Source: Clostridia bacterium (GTDB lineage Bacteria; Bacillota; Clostridia; Christensenellales; Borkfalkiaceae). From it: a stretch of 48,484 bases of DNA. A model generated the notes under the pieces. The model saw only the letters and a program-made list of their open reading frames with translations. It had not been told where the DNA came from and did no database searches. The translations under genes were made by a program, and so were the position numbers. Below, piece after piece: positions 42,618-48,484 of the stretch (position 1 is the first letter of the stretch; each line of letters begins with the position of its first letter). Location of the stretch: NCBI GenBank assembly GCA_017501885.1, contig JAFVWA010000183.1:1-48484 (forward strand). The letters are read 5' to 3'.

Positions 42618-42646
42618 TTGAAAAAAAGTCAAAAATGGTGTATTAT
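42618..42646 (+). promoter_or_regulatory. Promoter of ppdK
   Basis: TTGAAA (42618-42623) and TATTAT (42641-42646) are 17 nt apart, followed by a leader of about 50 nt. Confidence 0.65.
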
Positions 42647-42701
42647 ATATACCTAAAAAAACAGATTGGTTTGAAAATTACGTTTTTTCAAAGGAGAAAA
42701 T

Positions 42702-45332
42702 ATGAAATTCGTTTATTTATTTAGCGAAGGCGACGCTTCAATGCGTGAACTATTAGGTGGTAAGGGTGCAAACCTTGCAGAAATGACCAAAATCGGTCTT
42801 CCTGTTCCACAGGGCTTTACCATTTCTACCGAAGCTTGCACCAAGTATTATGAAGACGGCAAGCAAATCAACGATGAAATCATGGCTGAAATCATGGAAA
42901 ACATCGTTAAAATGGAAGAAATCACCGGCAAAAAATTCGGCGATACCGAAAACCCATTGCTCGTTTCAGTTCGTTCTGGCGCAAGAGCATCAATGCCCGG
43001 TATGATGGATACCATTCTTAACCTTGGCTTAAATGAACAAGTTGTTGAAGTTATGGCTGAGAAGAGCGGTAACGCAAGATGGGCTTACGACTGTTACAGA
43101 AGATTTATTCAAATGTATTCAGACGTAGTTATGGAAGTAGGTAAAAAATACTTCGAACAACTCATCGATAAAATGAAAGAAGAAAAGGGCGTTTCCTTAG
43201 ACGTTGAACTCACCGCTGAAGACTTAAAGGAACTCGCTAACCAATTCAAGGCTGAATATAAAGCAAAGATTGGCGCTGACTTCCCATCAGATCCTAAGGA
43301 ACAATTAATCGGCGCAGTTAAAGCCGTATTCCGTTCTTGGGACAACCCACGTGCTAACGTATATCGTAGAGATAACGATATCCCATACAGCTGGGGAACT
43401 GCAGTTAACGTTCAAGCAATGGCTTTTGGTAACATGGGCGACGATTGTGGAACGGGCGTTGCATTTACTCGTGATCCTGCTACCGGCGAAAAGAAACTTA
43501 TGGGCGAATTCTTAACCAACGCACAAGGTGAAGACGTTGTTGCTGGTGTTAGAACACCAATGCCTATTTCTCAAATGGCTGAAAAATTCCCTGAAGCGTT
43601 TGAACAATTCAAAAAGGTTTGCGCTATCTTAGAAGACCACTACAGAGATATGCAAGATATGGAATTTACCGTTGAACACGGCAAACTCTATATGCTTCAA
43701 ACAAGAAACGGTAAGAGAACGGCTGCCGCAGCTCTCCAAATCGCTTGCGATTTAGTTGACGAAGGCATGATTGATGAAAAACAAGCCGTTTTAATGATAG
43801 ATCCAAGAAACTTAGACACTCTTTTACACCCACAATTCGACGCTAAGGCATTGAAGGATGCTAAACCTGCTGCTCGCGCGCTCGGTGCATCTCCTGGTGC
43901 TGCTTGCGGTAAAATCGTTTTCTCTGCTGACGACGCTAAAGAATGGAACGCTCGTGGCGAAAAGGTTGTTTTAGTTCGTTTGGAAACTTCACCTGAAGAT
44001 ATTGAAGGTATGAAAGCTTCTCAAGGTATCTTAACCGCTCGTGGCGGTATGACCTCTCACGCAGCCGTTGTTGCTCGTGGTATGGGAACTTGCTGTGTAT
44101 CAGGTTGTTCAGCTATCACCAATTTTGATGAAGAAAACAAGACTTTCGTTCTTGCTGGCAAAACTTATAAAGAAGGCGACGTTATTTCTCTCGACGGTTC
44201 TACCGGTTGCATCTACGCAGGCGCTATTCCTACCGTAGACGCTCAAATTTCTGGTAACTTTGGCAGAATCATGGCTTGGGCTGACAAATATCGCGCTCTC
44301 GGTGTTCGCACCAACGCAGATACTCCTAAGGATGCTGCTAAGGCTCGTGAACTCGGTGCAGAAGGTATCGGTCTTTGCAGAACAGAACACATGTTCTTTG
44401 AAGGCAACAGAATCGACGCTTTCCGTGAAATGATTTGCGCTGACACCGTTGAAGAGAGAGAAGCTGCTTTAGAAAAGATTCTTCCTATGCAACAAGGCGA
44501 CTTCGAAAAACTTTACGAAGCATTAGAAGGTAACCCCGTTACCATTCGTTTCTTAGATCCACCACTTCACGAATTCGTTCCTACCGAAGAAGAAGATATT
44601 AAGGCTCTTGCAGACGCTCAAGACAAGTCTGTTGAAACGATTAAGTCAATTATCGCTTCTCTCCACGAAGCTAACCCAATGATGGGACACCGTGGTTGTC
44701 GTTTAAGCGTTACCTATCCTGAAATTGCTAAAATGCAAACTAAGGCGGTTATTCGCGCTGCTATCAACGTTTCTAAAAAGCATGCTGATTGGAACATCGT
44801 TCCTGAAATCATGATTCCATTAGTTGGCGAAACCAAAGAACTTAAATTCGTTAAAGACATCGTTGTTGCTACTGCTGACGCTGAAATCAAGGCTGCTGGC
44901 GCTGACCTTAAATACGAAGTAGGAACTATGATTGAAATTCCAAGAGCTTGTATCACCGCTGACGAAGTTGCTAAGCAAGCAGAATTCTTCTGCTTCGGCA
45001 CCAACGACTTAACTCAAATGACTTACGGATTTAGCCGTGACGATGCTGGTAAGTTCTTGTCTGCTTACTATGATACTAAGATTTTTGAAAACGACCCATT
45101 TGCTAAACTTGACCAAGACGGCGTTGGCAAACTCATGCAAACGGCTATTGCTCTTGGTAGAGGCGTTAACCCAGAACTTCATTGCGGTATCTGTGGTGAA
45201 CACGGTGGCGATCCATCTTCAGTAGAATTCTGCCATAAGATTGGACTTTCTTACGTATCTTGCTCACCATTCAGAGTTCCGATTGCAAGACTCGCAGCTG
45301 CACAAGCTAATATCCGTAATCCTAGGGGCTAA
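42702..45332 (+). CDS. ppdK: Pyruvate, phosphate dikinase
   Basis: This 876-residue enzyme interconverts pyruvate, ATP and phosphate with PEP, AMP and pyrophosphate. The order is an ATP-grasp domain ('LLGGKGANLAEMTKIGLPVPQGFTIS', 1-340), a swivelling phospho-His domain ('LTARGGMTSHAAVVARGMGT', His near 455) and a PEP/pyruvate barrel ending 'ELHCGICGEHGGDPSSVEF'. Length is full. In glycolytic Clostridia it can replace pyruvate kinase or run towards PEP. The PPDK regulatory protein gene often seen nearby is not here. Codon use is highly biased, so expression is probably strong. Confidence 0.98.
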   Translation: MKFVYLFSEGDASMRELLGGKGANLAEMTKIGLPVPQGFTISTEACTKYYEDGKQINDEIMAEIMENIVKMEEITGKKFGDTENPLLVSVRSGARASMPGMMDTILNLGLNEQVVEVMAEKSGNARWAYDCYRRFIQMYSDVVMEVGKKYFEQLIDKMKEEKGVSLDVELTAEDLKELANQFKAEYKAKIGADFPSDPKEQLIGAVKAVFRSWDNPRANVYRRDNDIPYSWGTAVNVQAMAFGNMGDDCGTGVAFTRDPATGEKKLMGEFLTNAQGEDVVAGVRTPMPISQMAEKFPEAFEQFKKVCAILEDHYRDMQDMEFTVEHGKLYMLQTRNGKRTAAAALQIACDLVDEGMIDEKQAVLMIDPRNLDTLLHPQFDAKALKDAKPAARALGASPGAACGKIVFSADDAKEWNARGEKVVLVRLETSPEDIEGMKASQGILTARGGMTSHAAVVARGMGTCCVSGCSAITNFDEENKTFVLAGKTYKEGDVISLDGSTGCIYAGAIPTVDAQISGNFGRIMAWADKYRALGVRTNADTPKDAAKARELGAEGIGLCRTEHMFFEGNRIDAFREMICADTVEEREAALEKILPMQQGDFEKLYEALEGNPVTIRFLDPPLHEFVPTEEEDIKALADAQDKSVETIKSIIASLHEANPMMGHRGCRLSVTYPEIAKMQTKAVIRAAINVSKKHADWNIVPEIMIPLVGETKELKFVKDIVVATADAEIKAAGADLKYEVGTMIEIPRACITADEVAKQAEFFCFGTNDLTQMTYGFSRDDAGKFLSAYYDTKIFENDPFAKLDQDGVGKLMQTAIALGRGVNPELHCGICGEHGGDPSSVEFCHKIGLSYVSCSPFRVPIARLAAAQANIRNPRG

Positions 45333-45387
45333 GAATTAACCCTAAAAAGCGGTAAAAATTCAATTTTTAATTAAAAAATAAGGTTTT

Positions 45388-45423
45388 AGTAGTCATTCTT
45401 CTCGGAGAGTGACTACTTTTTTT
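45388..45423 (+). terminator. Terminator of ppdK
   Basis: The stem AGTAGTCA/TGACTACT with a 14-nt loop that can itself pair is followed by six or more T residues. Confidence 0.87.
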
Positions 45424-45543
45424 CTCTTAAAAATCCCTTGTAAAGTCAAAAATCGGTCAAAAAAACGGGGTGGTTCCTAAAATTTTACATTTTTCTGTAT
45501 CTACTGATATGGGTAAAAAAGGGCGACAAAAAGGAGGTTTTTT

Positions 45544-46095
45544 ATGAAAAATTACAAATTAATCATTGAATATTACGAAAAAGGCAATAAACAAGGGCAA
45601 ATCGCTACCCTTTGCAGTTGTTCTCGAATGACTGTTTTTACTGTGCTAAAGCGTTTTCGAACTCTAGAACTTAATTATGATGACGTAAAGTCAATGAGTG
45701 AAGAAGAAATTTATTATTTATTATTTCCCGAAAGGGCGAAAGCAGGGGAAGGATATTTAATTCCCGATTTTAAGTGGGAAGAGTTCCAAATGTGTAAACA
45801 TCAATCATCTATAAGGTTATGTTGGCGTAGGTATTGCAAACGTGCCGCAAAACAAAACTTGATGGCATACAGTTGGAAATGCTTTATAACTTTATATAAT
45901 GCTTATCGAAGACCAAAGATTATCGTTGAAGACCCTAACGACAAGATTCGCAACAAACTAAAAGACTTTAACTTTTTATTATCTTGTTGCCCGCGTGGAA
46001 GTATAAACTATCAAGTAATTCAACGTAAAAAAGAAGAGTGGCTCAAATCCTTAAAACTCGAAGAAGATAAAATCTTGGATAGTGACGAAGAGTAA
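45544..46095 (+). CDS. IstA-like N-terminal fragment (IS21-type helix-turn-helix protein)
   Basis: This 183-residue protein resembles the N-terminal part of IS21 IstA transposases: a helix-turn-helix 'GQIATLCSCSRMTVFTVLKRF' (about 18-38), the segment 'MSEEEIYYLLFPERAKAGEGYLIPDFKWEEFQMCKHQSSIRLCWRRYCK', and 'MAYSWKCFITLYNAY'. In intact IstA a DDE catalytic domain follows here. Instead there is a unique charged tail from about 120 ('NDKIRNKLKDFNFLLSCC') and a normal stop. No istB or terminal repeat pair is seen. It is either a decayed element or a domesticated DNA-binding protein. A good ribosome site (AAGGAGG) is kept. Confidence 0.65.
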   Translation: MKNYKLIIEYYEKGNKQGQIATLCSCSRMTVFTVLKRFRTLELNYDDVKSMSEEEIYYLLFPERAKAGEGYLIPDFKWEEFQMCKHQSSIRLCWRRYCKRAAKQNLMAYSWKCFITLYNAYRRPKIIVEDPNDKIRNKLKDFNFLLSCCPRGSINYQVIQRKKEEWLKSLKLEEDKILDSDEE

Positions 46096-46110
46096 ATGCC
46101 TATAAAAAAT

Positions 46111-46149
46111 AAGTTTCTCGTAAAAACCAATAATATTTACGAGAAACTT
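46111..46149. repeat. Perfect 14-bp inverted repeat
   Basis: AAGTTTCTCGTAAA and TTTACGAGAAACTT flank an 11-nt AT-rich loop. It lies 16 nt after the IstA-like stop codon. Few T residues follow, so it may be a terminator variant, an RNA hairpin or a relic of a mobile element end. Confidence 0.6.
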
Positions 46150-46159
46150 TCTGTATAAT

Positions 46160-46197
46160 AAAAGCCGTTTTAAAACAAAAATTCAAAACGGCTTTTT
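46160..46197. terminator. Bidirectional terminator between the IstA-like and SLOG genes
   Basis: A 12-bp stem AAAAGCCGTTTT/AAAACGGCTTTT with a 13-nt loop is followed by T residues on the plus strand and A residues upstream, serving both converging genes. Confidence 0.85.
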
Positions 46198-46203
46198 ATA
46201 TGT

Positions 46204-46647
46204 TTATTTTGCAATGTTTATAATACGTTTCTTTTTCCGTTTTGCATATTCTAAAGTTTTAGCAGCTCCACCCCAAGAATACATAACGTAGGCAATAACA
46301 AGGTCAGCTTGTTCAACCATCCACTCATTTCTTTTTAAGATTGCAAACTTACGTGGAACCCTTTCAAGTGGAGGGAAGATAACGTTGTCATAATGATATT
46401 TAGCGAATTCCAACTTTGAGTAATTCTTATCAAGATAGGGCGTAATAAATATAAGTTCAATATTCGGGAAGTCATTTTTTAATTCTTTTAACGTACGCAA
46501 ACACAATCCGTCAAAATCACCATACCCACCTAAGTAAAACTTACAGGTGGGATTTTTTATTATCTCATTTTTAAGAATATTTTTTAGTTGTTCTTTGATG
46601 TCATCACTAAACAAACAATTAGAGTGTCCACAAAAAGTAATAATCAT
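46204..46647 (-). CDS. SLOG-superfamily protein (DUF1273/YpsA-like)
   Basis: This 147-residue Rossmann-like protein starts 'MIITFCGHSNCLFSDDIKEQL' and has 'KFYLGGYGDFDGLCLRTLKEL', 'ELIFITPYLD', 'RNEWMVEQADLVIAYVMYSWGGAAKTLEYA'. This is the DUF1273 subset of the SLOG fold, thought to bind nucleotide-derived ligands or ADP-ribose-like signals. Relatives are scattered in Bacillota accessory regions. It is divergent from an XRE regulator, with an operator-like palindrome over its predicted transcript start, so it is probably repressed by that protein. Biochemical role is unknown. Confidence 0.8.
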   Translation of the reverse strand: MIITFCGHSNCLFSDDIKEQLKNILKNEIIKNPTCKFYLGGYGDFDGLCLRTLKELKNDFPNIELIFITPYLDKNYSKLEFAKYHYDNVIFPPLERVPRKFAILKRNEWMVEQADLVIAYVMYSWGGAAKTLEYAKRKKKRIINIAK

Positions 46648-46661
46648 AGATTCCTCTTTAC

Positions 46662-46675
46662 GTAGATTTACCTAC
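46662..46675. promoter_or_regulatory. Operator-like palindrome 1
   Basis: GTAG-ATTTAC-CTAC, extended to ACGTAG/CTACAT. It lies just downstream of the -10 of the SLOG gene, over its likely transcription start. Confidence 0.65.
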
Positions 46676-46677
46676 AT

Positions 46678-46707
46678 ATTATATCAAAACATTTAGAAAA
46701 ATAGCAA
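46678..46707 (-). promoter_or_regulatory. Promoter of the SLOG gene
   Basis: On the minus strand TTGCTA (46702-46707) and TATAAT (46678-46683) are 18 nt apart. Confidence 0.65.
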
Positions 46708-46712
46708 GTATT

Positions 46713-46732
46713 TACGTAGGTTTAGCTACGTA
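46713..46732. promoter_or_regulatory. Operator-like palindrome 2 (best copy)
   Basis: TACGTAG-GTTTAG-CTACGTA has perfect 7-bp arms around a 6-nt centre. It lies between the two divergent start regions. Confidence 0.7.
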
Positions 46733-46760
46733 TATTTAGAAACACAAACTGTTAAACTTA

Positions 46761-46780
46761 TATGTAGATATAACTGCGTA
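46761..46780. promoter_or_regulatory. Operator-like palindrome 3 (imperfect)
   Basis: TATGTAG-ATATAA-CTGCGTA matches the other two with two arm mismatches. It lies directly before the XRE ribosome site (AGGAGG), in a position suited to autorepression. Confidence 0.6.
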
Positions 46781-46793
46781 GGAGGAATGACAC

Positions 46794-47036
46794 ATGAACG
46801 TATGTGAAGCAACAGCTAAAAGAATAAACCAATTATTAAAAGAAAAGGGGATGACTCAATACAGATTAGAACAAAAGTCGGGTATATTACACGGAAGTAT
46901 GGCGTGTATTATGAATGGACGAAACAAAACGGTAACATTGAGTACGATTTATATGTTGGCAAGAGGTTTTGATATGTCGATAATAGAGTTTCTCAATAAT
47001 GAGATTTTCTTATCAGAAGATGTTGATTTTGAATAA
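46794..47036 (+). CDS. XRE-family helix-turn-helix regulator
   Basis: This 80-residue single-domain DNA-binding protein has a Cro/C1-type helix-turn-helix: 'AKRINQLLKEKGMTQYRLEQKSGILHGSMACIMNGRNKTVTLSTIYMLARGFDMSIIEFL'. There is no sensor or dimerisation domain beyond a short acidic tail. AGGAGG lies 8 nt before the ATG. Three similar palindromes in the upstream divergent region are the natural binding sites, so it should repress itself and the SLOG gene. Confidence 0.92.
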   Translation: MNVCEATAKRINQLLKEKGMTQYRLEQKSGILHGSMACIMNGRNKTVTLSTIYMLARGFDMSIIEFLNNEIFLSEDVDFE

Positions 47037-47047
47037 CGATATATAGT

Positions 47048-47075
47048 AAAGTCGGTGGTTTTTACCATCGACTTT
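47048..47075 (+). terminator. Terminator of the XRE gene
   Basis: The stem AAAGTCGGTGG/CCATCGACTTT (one wobble pair) is followed by a T-rich stretch. Confidence 0.8.
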
Positions 47076-47193
47076 TCTTTTTAACTAAACTCACACGAAA
47101 CACTTATTCAACATAGTGTTTTGCGTTAAAATGGTAAAAATCAAAGATTTTATTACACATATTACAAAAATTACTTAAATTACGCAAAAACCG

Positions 47194-47222
47194 TTGACAT
47201 TTGTTCGCAATTTGAGTAAAAT
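47194..47222 (+). promoter_or_regulatory. Promoter of the AbiE operon
   Basis: TTGACA (47194-47199) and TAAAAT (47217-47222) are 17 nt apart. Confidence 0.75.
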
Positions 47223-47251
47223 AAGTATAACAAGATAAGGAAATGATAGTA

Positions 47252-47989
47252 ATGGAAGATTTTTATTTGAGCCAAGCCCTATTTCGCACGCAAGAAATCT
47301 TAGACAACTTTACAAACGAAAGAAGTATGCAAATTAGATTAAAGGCGTTAACGGAAAATGGGCGTATTGAAAAAATAAAAAATGGTCTTTATGCGACGGT
47401 CAATTCATTGACGGGCGATATTTTTGCAAGCCGTTTTGAAATAGCGTCCGCGCTTTTTGAAAATGCTTGCGTTGCATATCACTCTGCATTGGAATTTCAC
47501 GGGCTAGGAAATCAAATGTTTTCTGAGGTGCAAGTTTTTACCGAGAAACGCTATAATCCCTTTACTTATAACGGGCTTGAATATAAATTCTTCTCATACA
47601 CCGCAAAAGGCGGGATAATGCGATTAGAGCAAAATGCGGAAATTGTTGTTACCGATTTAGAAAGAACGGTTGTTGACTGTATTGACCGTATTGACCTTGC
47701 CGGTGGATTAGAAGAACTTGTTACGGCGTTAAATGGCATAACGCATCTTGACGAGCAAGCGTTATTATCCTATTTAAAAGAGTACAACAAGAAATTCGTT
47801 TATAAGAAAGCAGGCTTTTTACTTTCATTGCTTAAAAAAGACCTTCTCTCGCAAAACTTCTTTGATATATGCAAGCAAAACTGCTCTATAAAATTAGAAG
47901 ATATAAGCGAAAACAAGAAAATGCCGAGGAAAACGGATAAGTATTGGGGACTTATGTATCCCGAAAAACTTATAAACACGGAGAACTGA
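47252..47989 (+). CDS. abiEi: Type IV toxin-antitoxin system antitoxin, AbiEi family
   Basis: This 245-residue protein has an N-terminal winged helix ('FRTQEILDNFTNERSMQIRLKALTENGRIEKIKNGLYATV') and the AbiEi-type C-terminal domain with 'DIFASRFEIASALFENACVAYHSALEFHGLGNQMFSEVQVFT' and 'VTDLERTVVDCIDRIDLAGGLEELV'. AbiEi proteins bind the promoter and repress the operon, and they counter AbiEii without direct protein contact. ATG 47252 is preferred: AAGGA lies 10 nt before it but only 1 nt before the ATG at 47243. The toxin gene follows after one base. Confidence 0.9.
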   Translation: MEDFYLSQALFRTQEILDNFTNERSMQIRLKALTENGRIEKIKNGLYATVNSLTGDIFASRFEIASALFENACVAYHSALEFHGLGNQMFSEVQVFTEKRYNPFTYNGLEYKFFSYTAKGGIMRLEQNAEIVVTDLERTVVDCIDRIDLAGGLEELVTALNGITHLDEQALLSYLKEYNKKFVYKKAGFLLSLLKKDLLSQNFFDICKQNCSIKLEDISENKKMPRKTDKYWGLMYPEKLINTEN

Positions 47990-47990
47990 T

Positions 47991-48484
47991 ATGATAAACC
48001 TATCGCAAAAAAACGTAGTTAAAATAGCGAAAGAAACTAACTTTATAAAAGATAACGTTGAAAAGGTTATGCGCCTTGCGGATATTTTAGAGTTTGTGTT
48101 TACGTCTAAATGGAAAGATAAACTCGCTCTTAAAGGTGGAACGGCTATCAATTTGTTTTATCGTGAACTTCCAAGACTTTCCGTTGACATAGACTTAGAT
48201 TATATTGGCGATACGAAAGAAGAAATGGAAAAGGATAAAGAAGAATTGTGGAACTTCTTGCAAATGGCGTTATTCCAAAAGAATTATTCGCTTTCGCCAC
48301 AAAGCAAAAGATATTTTGCTTTAGATTCTGCCGTTTTTCAATATATAAATAATGCAGGTAATCGCGACAATATCAAAATAGAAATAAATTATCTTGATAG
48401 AAAGCACGTTCTTCCATTGAACGATAAACCTATTAAAACACCCGTTGCCGAAAGCGATACGTGCGTAAAAGTTTTAAGTGTTTG
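47991..48484 (+). CDS. abiEii: Type IV toxin, AbiEii nucleotidyltransferase (cut by window end)
   Basis: The first 164 residues are present. The nucleotidyltransferase signature is visible: 'LALKGGTAINLF' with G49-G50-T51, then 'LSVDIDLDYIG' with D66 and D68 as metal ligands, and 'NIKIEINYLDR' as the later conserved strand. This matches the AbiEii/AbiGii toxin family, whose studied members modify tRNA or bind GTP and block growth on phage infection. GGAG in the end of abiEi is the ribosome site. No stop occurs before the window ends, so completeness cannot be judged. Confidence 0.9.
   Translation, partial: MINLSQKNVVKIAKETNFIKDNVEKVMRLADILEFVFTSKWKDKLALKGGTAINLFYRELPRLSVDIDLDYIGDTKEEMEKDKEELWNFLQMALFQKNYSLSPQSKRYFALDSAVFQYINNAGNRDNIKIEINYLDRKHVLPLNDKPIKTPVAESDTCVKVLSV

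Noticed and set aside
45424-45543. AT-rich sequence before the IstA-like gene as an IS21 left end.
   Set aside because: Words such as GGTTCCTAAAATTTTACA look like an insertion-sequence end, but no matching right end or target duplication is visible.
46111-46149. 14-bp inverted repeat as an IS terminal repeat.
   Set aside because: Both arms are adjacent on one side of the IstA-like gene with an 11-nt loop, so it behaves as a hairpin. No partner is found upstream of 45544.

Overview
The window looks like chromosome of a low-to-medium GC Bacillota, most likely class Clostridia. The evidence is the sporulation-type yqfC-yqfD pair running into pgpH-ybeY-era-yqzL-recO, a short ProS with a C-terminal Cys4 domain, an M-box in front of mgtE, pyruvate phosphate dikinase next to recO, strong AGGAGG-type ribosome sites and many TTGACA-17-TATAAT promoters. 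No species name can be given from this sequence alone.

Layout. 1-340: the 3' end of a 5S rRNA gene and its terminator, followed by scrambled 5S-like fragments. 340-6131: an AraC-type regulator divergent from a five-gene carbohydrate operon (enolase-superfamily sugar-acid dehydratase, GH16, SDR, GH28, UlaG-like hydrolase). A 22-codon remnant of a second SDR copy sits between the last two genes. 6203-8856: nagB and a GH2 glycosidase, both on the minus strand with their own promoters. 9081-16583: a CvpA-like membrane protein, an SGNH hydrolase/RpiB-like isomerase/alpha-beta hydrolase/low-molecular-weight phosphatase operon, an ABC exporter half-transporter, and two paralogous four-helix membrane proteins. 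16712-24847: transketolase, proS, mnmE, a LysR regulator, a PAP2 phosphatase, an unannotated 43-residue basic protein and mscL with a long tail. 24989-30088: the conserved pyrH-frr-uppS-cdsA-dxr-rseP operon. 30203-37487: gdhA, a rod-shaped RNA candidate, a WYL regulator, mgtE with a long structured leader, a small membrane protein and an aconitase-family hydratase. 37578-45332: yqfC-yqfD-pgpH-ybeY-era-yqzL-recO and ppdK. 45424-48484: an accessory stretch with an IS21 IstA-like fragment, a SLOG/DUF1273 gene divergent from an XRE regulator across three operator-like palindromes, and a type IV AbiE toxin-antitoxin pair cut by the window end.

How the genes work together. Most of the window is housekeeping: lipid-carrier and phospholipid precursors (uppS, cdsA, dxr), ribosome and tRNA maturation (frr, ybeY, era, mnmE), central carbon and nitrogen metabolism (tkt, ppdK, gdhA) and Mg2+ uptake (mgtE). 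The first 9 kb is a glycan-use locus whose glycosidases lack signal peptides, so imported oligosaccharides are probably cut in the cytoplasm.

The least explained elements are non-coding. They are a pair of 56/60-identical hairpin repeats transcribed just ahead of the M-box, a rod-like RNA of about 126 nt directly after gdhA, a leader with alternative pairings before a membrane-protein gene, and the triple-operator SLOG/XRE module.
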